Below are positions 1 through 6,077 of a stretch of DNA of 9,832 nucleotides, one piece after another. The stretch's first letter is position 1. Each line of letters starts with the position of its first letter. The position numbers were made by a program, and so were the translations under genes. Origin of the DNA: Actinomycetes bacterium. GTDB lineage: Bacteria; Actinomycetota; Actinomycetes; S36-B12; UBA5976. The notes below the pieces were generated by a model that did no database searches, was not told the DNA's origin, and was given only the letters and a program-made list of their open reading frames with translations. The stretch spans positions 1 to 9,832 of the forward strand of contig JAJXSV010000074.1 in NCBI GenBank assembly GCA_021784375.1, read 5' to 3'.

Positions 1-986
1 GGGAAGATGTACTGGTGGATCCAGGTGTACGCATGCCTTGACGCGACCATGCGATCGTGCGGCATGGTGATGGCCTGCAGCCCGAAGCGACCTCCCGGCA
101 CGAGCAACCGGCTCACCGTCTCGAAGTACACAGGCCAGTACTCGGCGCCGACCGCCTCCAACATCTCCACGCTCACCACGGCGTCGTAGTGACCGCTCAC
201 GTCGCGGTAGTCACACAGCTCCAGCGTGACCTGATCGGCGAGACCGGCACGCTCAACGCGGTCCCGCGCACCGTCGAGTTGCTCCTGCGACAATGTCACC
301 GAGTGGACCGTGGCACCGCGCTCGGCCGCCTGCAACGCGAGTTGGCCCCAACCGGTGCCGATCTCCAGGACCCGCGTGCCAGCACCGACATGCGCCAGAT
401 CGAGCACCCGGTCCACCTTGCGCCGTTGGGCGGCGGCCAGGTCGGTCGGGCCCTCGCTGTCGCGAACGCTGTCGAAGAGCGCAGAGGAGTAGGTCATGGT
501 GTCATCGAGGAAGAGGGCGAAGAGCTCGTTCGAGAGGTCGTAGTGGCGCGAGATGTTCGAGCGCGCACCGTCGCGGTGGTTCTGCTCGTTACGGGGGTGT
601 CGGGGCTCGAACCACCGACGGAATGACCGCATCCAGGCGGGGACGATGTCGAGGAGTCTGGCCGCGTACGGCGTCAGGACATCGGCGAGGTCACTCCCCT
701 CTCCGGCGGCCCAGTCTCCGGCCATGTAGGCCTCGCCGAGCCCGATCTTCAGATCCGCACCAAGGCGGTGGAAGACGGCCTGGTCGCGAATGTCGAACAC
801 TGGCAAGGCGTTTTGCAGTCCGTTGATCGTGGAGCCATCCGGCATCCGGACGGTGACGGGCACCGACGGTGCGATGCGACGAAGCAGGTGGCGTGCCACG
901 GCGGCCCGCAGGGCACTGCTCGGCGGCGCGGCGAGTTCCGACCAGTCTGCCGACGGGCGGGTGCTCTGCAGGGCGTCATAGCTCAT
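1..986 (-). CDS. CFA-synthase-family SAM-dependent methyltransferase (C-terminus off the left edge)
   Basis: This enzyme is predicted to transfer a methyl or methylene group from S-adenosylmethionine to the double bond of unsaturated acyl chains in membrane phospholipids. The first 328 residues are present; the family is about 400 or more. The N-terminal part carries the CFA-type segment GEAYMAGDW (residues 84-92). The motif NISRHYDLSNELF (144-156) is the family signature before the catalytic domain. LEIGTGWG (207-214) is the SAM-binding loop and EMLEAVG (274-280) the downstream motif. The start ATG at 986 overlaps the stop of the upstream DUF1365 gene as ATGA, so translation is coupled. Canonical CFA synthases have Cys in the YSC motif and His in LHTI; here they are Ser168 (YSSALF) and Gln304 (LQAI), while Glu277 is kept. 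The gene is therefore secure as a family member, but a cyclopropane product is not assured; a methyl-branched or furan-fatty-acid precursor is an alternative. Confidence 0.93.
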   Translation of the reverse strand, partial: MSYDALQSTRPSADWSELAAPPSSALRAAVARHLLRRIAPSVPVTVRMPDGSTINGLQNALPVFDIRDQAVFHRLGADLKIGLGEAYMAGDWAAGEGSDLADVLTPYAARLLDIVPAWMRSFRRWFEPRHPRNEQNHRDGARSNISRHYDLSNELFALFLDDTMTYSSALFDSVRDSEGPTDLAAAQRRKVDRVLDLAHVGAGTRVLEIGTGWGQLALQAAERGATVHSVTLSQEQLDGARDRVERAGLADQVTLELCDYRDVSGHYDAVVSVEMLEAVGAEYWPVYFETVSRLLVPGGRFGLQAITMPHDRMVASRHAYTWIHQYIF

Positions 987-1714
987 TGGAACCCCAACTG
1001 CTTGTCGTGATCGGGCCTGGGCAGCACTGGGAGTCGGCGCACCCACAGCCAGATGCCATGCATACGGATGCGCAGCATCGTCTGCAGCGCCACGAGCGGC
1101 GTTCGGGCCACCGCACGCACGAGGTTCATGGCAGTGGCCGGAACCGGACGGCCGCTGAATGAGGCGCTGAACATGTGCTCGTCGCCCTGGAGCAATTGGA
1201 TGGAGACCGAGACACGATCCGCGCTCAGCTTGAGCGCCACCAGGTACTCGCCCGTCACCTCGAAGAAGGGCGAGACATAGAACTCCTTCTCCACGCGCGC
1301 CCGACCGTCGACGTCGGGACGGAGGAGATGGGCGTGGCGGTCGCCGTAGGTGTTGTGGATCTCCAGCACCGCCCAGCGCACTGCCGTCTGCTCGTCGATG
1401 CACCAGAAGACCGTGAGCGGGTCGAAGGCCTGGCCGAAGGCCCGCCCGGAGGAGAGCATGAGCACACGATCGGTGTCGGCGATCTGCTCCCCTTGGCTGC
1501 TTGCGAAGGTTGCGACGGCCCCTCGCAGCGAGGTCGCAGCACCACCGAAGTGATCGCGGGTGGGGAAGTCCGCGATCACGCCACGTGATGGCACCGCATC
1601 AACATCGAACAACCACTGGTAGGTCCTGAAGTGGAGACGGTGGTTGAACGGCCGTCGACGCTGGTGACGGACCGAGCCGCGGACCAGTGCGGGGAGTTGC
1701 GGCAACGTCACCAT
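983..1714 (-). CDS. DUF1365 family protein
   Basis: This 243-residue protein of the DUF1365 family has no assigned biochemical role. The family is recognised by RGSVRHQRRRPFNHRLHFRTY near the N-terminus (His- and Arg-rich), FDPLTVFWC (about 97-105), EIHNTYGDRHAHL (about 117-129) and EFYVSPFFEVTGEY (about 143-156). I see no signal peptide. In many bacteria DUF1365 sits between a COG2907 flavoprotein and a CFA-type methyltransferase, exactly as here, and is therefore thought to take part in modifying phospholipid acyl chains. The ATG at 1714 overlaps the stop of the flavoprotein gene (ATGGTGA), and its own stop overlaps the methyltransferase start (ATGA). All three proteins should thus be made together. 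The function within the pathway is inference from context only. Confidence 0.93.
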   Translation of the reverse strand: MVTLPQLPALVRGSVRHQRRRPFNHRLHFRTYQWLFDVDAVPSRGVIADFPTRDHFGGAATSLRGAVATFASSQGEQIADTDRVLMLSSGRAFGQAFDPLTVFWCIDEQTAVRWAVLEIHNTYGDRHAHLLRPDVDGRARVEKEFYVSPFFEVTGEYLVALKLSADRVSVSIQLLQGDEHMFSASFSGRPVPATAMNLVRAVARTPLVALQTMLRIRMHGIWLWVRRLPVLPRPDHDKQLGFQ

Positions 1715-2979
1715 CGCGCACCGAGCCTGCTGGCGGCGTTGAGCCCCGACCGTGCGCCGTCCTCGTGGAATCCCCAGCCGAGGTGCGCGCCCGCGAAGGC
1801 CAGGCGCGGACCACCCGCGGCCGCGATGCGCGGCGCCGCAGCGACTGCGGCTGGCGTGAACACCGGGTGCATGTACTCCATGCGTGCGATCACCGACTGC
1901 GGATCGACGAGTGCGCCGGGGTTGAGCGTGACGACGTGGTCGTCGGCGAGGTCGAGGCCGTGCAGCCGGTTCATCCAGTAGCTGACGAGGACGCCCGAGG
2001 AATCCGCGCGGCAGTCCTCGATGCGGTAGTTCCAGCTCGAACGCGCACGGCGGGGTGAGGGCAGCACTGAGGCATCGCGGTGCAACCAGGTGGGATTCAC
2101 GGAGTACTTGAACGATTGCAGGTCCTTGCGCTCGTCGGCGCTCGCATCCACGAGCAGGCGTGCGGCATCGTCCGCGTGGACAGCGATGACGGCCTTGTCG
2201 AAGCGGCGCGTGCTGCCATCAACCGTCGTCACATCGACGCCGTCATGGTGGCGCTGCACCGCCGTGACCGCGGTGTGCAGATGCGTGGCTGGCAGGCGCT
2301 GGATGATGGCGCGAACGTACGTCGACGACCCGCCGACGACGGTGCGCCAGGTGGGAGAGCCGCCGATCGAGAGCATGCCGTGGTTGTCGAGGAATGCGAA
2401 CAGGTGCCGTGCCGGGTATTCGCGTGCGTCAAGGTCGCCCGCTGACCAGACGCAGGAGACCAGGGGTACGGCGAAATGGCGGATGAAGTACTCGCTGTAG
2501 CCACCTCGAGCGAGGAACTCGCCCCAGGTCTCACTCCCTGCGTCCCGATCGCCGAGCAAGGCGCGGGCCGCGCGGTGGAAGCGCGGCACGTCCGCCAGCA
2601 TGCGCAGGAAGCGGGGATCGACGAGTCGCTGGCGCTGCGCGAAGATGCCGGTTGCGCCGCGACCGCCCGAGTAGGTGAGACGGCAGCGTCGGCACTCCAC
2701 GCTCATGCTCATCTCGGTGGGCTGCGTCCTGACGTCGAGTTCGCTGAACATCCGCAGCAGGGTCGGATAGGTGCGCTCGTTGTGCACGATGAAGCCGGAG
2801 TCGATGCTCGCGATGCCTCCGGTGCGCAGGGGCACCGCATGCGTGTGCGCATGCCCGCCGAAGCGCCGGTCCCGCTCGAACAGCGTGACGTCATGGCTCC
2901 GGCGCATTGCGTACGCGGCCGTGAGCCCGGCGACGCCGGACCCGATGACGGCGACACTGTCCCTGCCTGCGTTTGCCAC
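1708..2979 (-). CDS. FAD/NAD(P)-binding oxidoreductase, COG2907 / amine-oxidase-like
   Basis: This 423-residue flavoprotein is the first gene of the leftward operon. A dinucleotide-binding Rossmann motif, GSGVAG (Gly13, Gly15, Gly18), opens the protein, followed by the acidic end of strand two (Glu35) and RFGGHAHT (39-46). SGFIVHNERTYP is the hallmark of the COG2907 'predicted NAD/FAD-binding protein' group. The C-terminal FAGAHLGWGFHEDGARSG is the second FAD-contact region. The length is normal for the group. It is related to the amine oxidase/phytoene desaturase superfamily, so a desaturase or oxidase acting on modified acyl chains is a reasonable role, but the substrate is not known. The start is GTG at 2979; there is no Shine-Dalgarno sequence, but a TANNNT box ends 7 nt upstream, suggesting a leaderless mRNA. 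The next gene overlaps by 7 nt. Confidence 0.93.
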   Translation of the reverse strand: MANAGRDSVAVIGSGVAGLTAAYAMRRSHDVTLFERDRRFGGHAHTHAVPLRTGGIASIDSGFIVHNERTYPTLLRMFSELDVRTQPTEMSMSVECRRCRLTYSGGRGATGIFAQRQRLVDPRFLRMLADVPRFHRAARALLGDRDAGSETWGEFLARGGYSEYFIRHFAVPLVSCVWSAGDLDAREYPARHLFAFLDNHGMLSIGGSPTWRTVVGGSSTYVRAIIQRLPATHLHTAVTAVQRHHDGVDVTTVDGSTRRFDKAVIAVHADDAARLLVDASADERKDLQSFKYSVNPTWLHRDASVLPSPRRARSSWNYRIEDCRADSSGVLVSYWMNRLHGLDLADDHVVTLNPGALVDPQSVIARMEYMHPVFTPAAVAAAPRIAAAGGPRLAFAGAHLGWGFHEDGARSGLNAASRLGARW

Positions 2980-2986
2980 GGCGGGG

Positions 2987-3016
2987 ACTGTATATGGATT
3001 GTCTAGCCTTTGTCTA
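2987..3016 (-). promoter_or_regulatory. Predicted promoter of the flavoprotein-DUF1365-methyltransferase operon
   Basis: On the minus strand a -35-like TAGACA (3016 to 3011) is followed by an 18-nt spacer and a -10-like TACAGT (2992 to 2987), 7 nt before the GTG start. An alternative -10, TATACA (2994 to 2989), gives a 16-nt spacer. The -35 and -10 boxes each lie inside one of the 11-bp repeats, so a protein bound there would block RNA polymerase. Prediction by eye only. Confidence 0.5.
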
Positions 3017-3031
3017 ATGCTTGCACTAGAC
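2988..3031. promoter_or_regulatory. Predicted LitR/CarH operator: 11-bp direct repeats
   Basis: Units start every 11 bp: CTGTATATGGA (2988), TTGTCTAGCCT (2999), TTGTCTAATGC (3010) and a weak fourth, TTGCACTAGAC (3021). The second and third share TTGTCTA exactly. On the minus strand unit one reads CATATACAG, which fits the nnTnTACAn repeat reported for the Thermus CarH operator, also at 11-bp spacing. Units two and three (TAGACA) differ at one position. A GTCTAG/CTAGAC inverted pair (3001-3006, 3026-3031) is also present. The repeats fill the divergent gap between the regulator and its presumed target operon. Confidence 0.65.
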
Positions 3032-3032
3032 T
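3027..3032 (+). promoter_or_regulatory. Predicted -10 box of the litR-like gene (leaderless)
   Basis: TAGACT matches TANNNT and ends 6 nt before the ATG at 3039. There is no Shine-Dalgarno sequence upstream of that ATG, which fits transcription starting at or next to the start codon, as is common in actinobacteria. I see no convincing -35. The box overlaps the last operator unit, so autoregulation is likely. Confidence 0.4.
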
Positions 3033-3038
3033 GCGGGC

Positions 3039-3914
3039 ATGTACACGATCAAGGCCGCCGCCCAGATGACGTCCATCCCGCCGGCCACCCTGCGCGCCTG
3101 GGAGCGTCGGTACGGCATCGGATTGGCCCAACGCACGGACTCGGGCTACCGCCTGTACGACGAGGTGGCACTGGCCGAGGTGCAGGCCATGCAACGCCTC
3201 ATCGAGGGCGGTTGGGCGGCCAAGCAGGCGGCCGACGAGGTCCTGCGCCAGCGCGTCGGGCGCTTGCCGGGCGCCGACTCCCCGGCCGCGTGGCCGGGCA
3301 TCGCCGAGTTCGTGAACGCGGCCGACCGACTCGACGACGCGGCCATGGGTCGCGTCCTTGACGAGGTGTTCGCGCGGGCCAGTTTCGAGCACGTCTTCGA
3401 CGGTTGGCTCACCCCCGCCCTGCATGCAGTCGGCGAGGCCTGGGCGGGGGGCACGCTCGACGTGGCCAGTGAGCACTTCGCGAGCGCTGCCGTCATGCGA
3501 CGCCTCTCCGCGGCGCACGAGGCAGCGGCGGCGCATGCCCGCGGTCCTCGGGTGCTTGTTGGCCTGCCCCCGGGCGCCGTCCACGAAGTGGCGCCCCTGG
3601 CCATGGCTACCGCGTTACGCCGCGTCGGGGTGAACGCCGTCTATCTCGGCGCCGACCTCCCGACTGACGCCTGGGCCGGTGCCGCGGCCAGTCCAAGCGT
3701 GACGGCCGTCGTGATGTCCTTGACCACGGCATCAGACGTCGAGGCCGCCCGGGCCGTGGTCCAGTCGCTTCGGGCGCGACGACCGGATCTCTGCATCGCC
3801 GTCGGTGGACCGCACGCTGCCGCACTCGTCGGCTCGACCATCCTGTTCACAGGAACCATCCCGGAATCCGCCCGCGAACTCGCCGCGCACCTTGACGGTC
3901 GCCAGGGAGGCTGA
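3039..3914 (+). CDS. litR: LitR/CarH-type MerR regulator with B12-binding (photoreceptor) domain
   Basis: This 291-residue protein is predicted to be a repressor that binds DNA with adenosylcobalamin in the dark and is released by light. Residues 1-70 form a MerR helix-turn-helix, with the CarH/LitR-like RAWERRYG (19-26). Residues about 85-165 form the helical bundle and carry W135-x9-E145-H146, the W-x9-EH signature of B12 photoreceptors. Residues 170-285 are the Rossmann-like cobalamin-binding domain. His182 in PPGAVHEVA corresponds to the lower cobalt ligand (His177 of Thermus CarH), and YLGADLP follows. Deviations: the residue after Trp135 is Ala136, where Thermus CarH has His132, the ligand formed after photolysis, and the usual ExHxxG reads AxHxxA. 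The gene is divergent from the lipid-modification operon and shares the operator region with it. Family assignment is strong; light response is inference, and pure B12 sensing is the alternative. Confidence 0.92.
   Translation: MYTIKAAAQMTSIPPATLRAWERRYGIGLAQRTDSGYRLYDEVALAEVQAMQRLIEGGWAAKQAADEVLRQRVGRLPGADSPAAWPGIAEFVNAADRLDDAAMGRVLDEVFARASFEHVFDGWLTPALHAVGEAWAGGTLDVASEHFASAAVMRRLSAAHEAAAAHARGPRVLVGLPPGAVHEVAPLAMATALRRVGVNAVYLGADLPTDAWAGAAASPSVTAVVMSLTTASDVEAARAVVQSLRARRPDLCIAVGGPHAAALVGSTILFTGTIPESARELAAHLDGRQGG
3905..3910 (+). promoter_or_regulatory. Ribosome binding site of the SRPBCC gene
   Basis: GGGAGG lies inside the last codons of the regulator gene, 10 nt before the ATG at 3921. 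It supports that start and co-transcription of the two genes. Confidence 0.65.
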
Positions 3915-3920
3915 GCATCC

Positions 3921-4346
3921 ATGCGCATCACCAGGACCGTCATGAGCCCACGCGCCATCTCCGAGGTGTTCGCCTACCTCAGCGACTTCACCAGTACGAC
4001 GGAGTGGGACCCCGGCACCATCAGCACGACGCTGGTGAGCGGTGACGGTGGCGTTGGCACCGTCTACGCCAACACCTCCAGATTCAACGGTAGGCAAGCC
4101 GCACTCACCTACCGCGTGACCGCCTTGGTGCCCAACGCACTGGTGCGCCTCGAGGGCGAGAACAAGACCATCCATGCCACGGACACCATGACCTTCGACG
4201 AGTCGGCGCACGGGACGAGCGTCACCTACGACGCGAACTTCCGCTTCAAGGGCTTGGCCCGGTTGGCGGCACCATTCCTGGGCAGGGCCTTCAAGAAACT
4301 CGGCGATGAGGCGGAGGCGGGGCTTCGGCGGGCGCTTGGCGCATAG
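3921..4346 (+). CDS. SRPBCC / polyketide-cyclase-like lipid-binding-fold protein
   Basis: This 141-residue protein has the START/SRPBCC (polyketide_cyc2-like) helix-grip pattern. An N-terminal strand is followed by the helix ISEVFAYLSDFTSTTEWDPG (about 13-32, with the typical W-D-P), then a run of strands (VGTVYANTSRF, ALTYRVTALVPNALVRLEGEN, TDTMTFDE, TSVTYDANFRFKG) and the long C-terminal helix (about 115-140). Such folds bind hydrophobic ligands; enzymatic activity cannot be predicted. It starts 6 nt after the regulator stop with its own ribosome binding site, so it belongs to the same transcript. The presumed target operon modifies acyl chains, so a ligand related to lipids is plausible but unproven. 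No signal peptide or membrane segment is seen. Confidence 0.85.
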   Translation: MRITRTVMSPRAISEVFAYLSDFTSTTEWDPGTISTTLVSGDGGVGTVYANTSRFNGRQAALTYRVTALVPNALVRLEGENKTIHATDTMTFDESAHGTSVTYDANFRFKGLARLAAPFLGRAFKKLGDEAEAGLRRALGA

Positions 4347-4347
4347 T

Positions 4348-4390
4348 CGCGGGCACCATCGCCGCGCCCTGCATGCGCCCTGTGCCCGCG
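4348..4390 (+). terminator. Possible hairpin terminator after the regulator-SRPBCC operon
   Basis: CGCGGGCAC (4348-4356) pairs with GTGCCCGCG (4382-4390), a 9-bp stem with a 25-nt loop, starting right after the SRPBCC stop. There is no T-run after it, so its strength is uncertain. Confidence 0.35.
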
Positions 4391-4503
4391 CGGCGCAGTC
4401 CCCGCGCCATGCCTGGAGTTGGTGAGCGGCGCTCAGGAAGGGCAGCCCCCGACGCGGCGGCATGCCCAAGGGCTACCACTACGACAAGCCCCGAAATATA
4501 AGC

Positions 4504-4540
4504 AAGTCCCGGGACATCCGATAAGGACGTCCCGGGACTT
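4504..4540 (-). terminator. Intrinsic terminator of tRNA-Pro
   Basis: A perfect 12-bp inverted repeat, AAGTCCCGGGAC (4504-4515) and GTCCCGGGACTT (4529-4540), with a 13-nt loop, begins 4 nt beyond the CCA end of the tRNA. Reading leftward the stem is followed by TTGCTTATATTT, a T-rich tract, which fits a rho-independent terminator on the minus strand. Confidence 0.8.
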
Positions 4541-4544
4541 CACA

Positions 4545-4621
<77 letters not shown>

Positions 4622-4693
4622 CCGACGCGAACGCCAGCCTGCGAATCCTATGCGATCGCCACGAGCGCCCCGAAATCGCCGTTCAGGCGCCCT

Positions 4694-5566
4694 TCAGGTG
4701 CGGGCCAGCAGGGTGAGCAGGGTGGCCTCGGGCCGACAGGCGAATCGCACCGGTGTGAAGGGATTGGTGCCGATCCCGGCGCTCACGTGCAGCCAGGCCC
4801 GCTTGTGGTGGTGCAGCCCCTTGGCGCGTCGGCGGTCGAGGTCGCAGTTCGTCACCAGGGCACCGAAGCCGGGGATGCAGAGCTGGCCGCCGTGCGTGTG
4901 CCCGGCGAGCACCAATGCGACCCCGTCGGCCTCCATAGCGTCCAGGATGCGCAGATAGGGCGCGTGGGTCACGCCGATCCCGACGTCCGCAGCGGTCACC
5001 GGACCGGCCACCGCGCGGTAGTCGTCGCGTCCGAGGTGGGGGTCGTCCACGCCCCGGAACTCGATCCGGGTGCCCTGCACCTCGAGTGTGGAGCGGCCCT
5101 GGTTGACGGACCGCCAACCGCCTGCCTCGAGCGCGCCCAACAGGTCGGGCCAGGGTAGGTCGTCACCGTGGATGCGCTTGCCCTTGTCGCGTCCGAGGTA
5201 GCGCGCGGGGTTCTTCGCGCGGGGGGCGTAGTAGTCGTTGCTCCCGAAGACGAAGACCCCGGGCAGTGTGCGCAGTGGCCCAAGCGCCTCCAGCACCGCC
5301 GGCACCCCATTCGCATGCGCGATGAAGTCGCCGGTCACCACCACCAGGTCAGGGCGCTCTGCGGCGAGTGAGCGCAGCCAAGTCGCCTTCCGATGCTGGG
5401 AGGGCGTGAGATGGAGGTCGGAGATGTGCAGGATCCGGATGGGGGTCGCCCCCGGGGGCAACACCGGCACCTCGACCCGACGCGTGGTGAAGGCACGCAC
5501 CTCGTAGCCGGCGCTGTACGCGAGCCCACCGACAGCGACGATGCCCAGTGCGATCAACGGGTTCAT
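4694..5566 (-). CDS. Metallophosphoesterase, YkuE-like, membrane-anchored
   Basis: This 290-residue calcineurin-like phosphoesterase is predicted to be a dinuclear-metal hydrolase of phosphate esters; the substrate is unknown. The N-terminus (residues 3-20, LIALGIVAVGGLAYSAGY) is hydrophobic and may be a membrane anchor. Metal-binding motifs follow in order: D50-L-H52, G79-D80 with His84, G-S-N110-D111, G-V-T-H201, and G-H223-T-H225-G-G. The usual GNH(E/D) reads GSND, so the His that normally lies in this motif is Asp; I recall GSNDYY as common in actinobacterial members. I chose the ATG at 5566 because it gives the normal family length and begins just before the hydrophobic segment. Longer upstream reading would run antisense through the YqeY gene. 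It is divergent from that gene with a 46-bp gap. Confidence 0.9.
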   Translation of the reverse strand: MNPLIALGIVAVGGLAYSAGYEVRAFTTRRVEVPVLPPGATPIRILHISDLHLTPSQHRKATWLRSLAAERPDLVVVTGDFIAHANGVPAVLEALGPLRTLPGVFVFGSNDYYAPRAKNPARYLGRDKGKRIHGDDLPWPDLLGALEAGGWRSVNQGRSTLEVQGTRIEFRGVDDPHLGRDDYRAVAGPVTAADVGIGVTHAPYLRILDAMEADGVALVLAGHTHGGQLCIPGFGALVTNCDLDRRRAKGLHHHKRAWLHVSAGIGTNPFTPVRFACRPEATLLTLLART

Positions 5567-5612
5567 GCGCTCATCCAAACACGACCCACCAGCACGCTGG
5601 CAGGATTGCCCC

Positions 5613-6077
5613 ATGACCACCATGAAAGAGCAGCTGCAGGCAGACCTCACCGACGCCATTCGCGCCCGCGATGAGTTGCGGAGCGGCACCATTCGCATGG
5701 CGCTTGCTGCCATCATGAACGAGGAAGTGGCCGGCAAGGCCGCCCGCAAGTTGACGGACGTCGAGGAACTCGCGGTGCTCACGCGGGAGGGCAAGAAGCG
5801 TCGCGAGTCCATCGAGGCGTTCACGGCCGCCAACCGCATGGACCTCGCGGACAAGGAGGCCGCGGAACTCGCGGTGCTTGAGCAGTACCTGCCGTCGCAA
5901 CTCCCACCCGACGAGTTGGCCGCAATGATCGCGGCGGCCGTGGCCGATGCCAAGGCGTCGGGCGCCGAGGGCATGAAGGCGATGGGCGCGGTCATGAAGG
6001 TGCTGCAGCCGAAGGTCACTGGTCGCGCGGACGGGGCCGCCGTCGCGGCCGCGGTTCGCGCTGCGCTCGGCGCCTGA
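5613..6077 (+). CDS. yqeY: GatB/YqeY domain-containing protein
   Basis: This 154-residue protein of the YqeY family is all-helical and resembles the tRNA-binding tail of the GatB subunit of aspartyl/glutamyl-tRNA amidotransferase; its role as a free-standing protein is unclear. Visible family features are KEQLQADLTDAIRARDELRSGTIRM near the N-terminus, LEQYLPSQLPPDEL (about 88-101), and the C-terminal GMKAMGAVMKVLQPKVTGRADG (about 121-142). The length is that of the family. The ATG at 5613 gives the standard N-terminus; an upstream in-frame ATG at 5541 would overlap the metallophosphoesterase gene. A weak GGCAGG lies upstream. Its stop overlaps the next gene's start by 1 nt (TGATG). Confidence 0.92.
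   Translation: MTTMKEQLQADLTDAIRARDELRSGTIRMALAAIMNEEVAGKAARKLTDVEELAVLTREGKKRRESIEAFTAANRMDLADKEAAELAVLEQYLPSQLPPDELAAMIAAAVADAKASGAEGMKAMGAVMKVLQPKVTGRADGAAVAAAVRAALGA

Noticed and set aside
57..826. Plus-strand frames of 177-189 codons over the left end.
   Set aside because: Arg/His/Pro-rich shadows of the methyltransferase coding strand, with no domain.
749..979. A 76-codon minus-strand frame starting at ATG 979.
   Set aside because: It is out of frame with the methyltransferase, whose true start is the ATG at 986.
3732..4469. A 245-codon minus-strand frame across the regulator end and the SRPBCC gene.
   Set aside because: No recognisable domain; opposite two well-supported genes.
5541..5612. 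Upstream ATG at 5541 for the YqeY gene.
   Set aside because: It would overlap the divergent metallophosphoesterase gene and add 24 residues not seen in the family.
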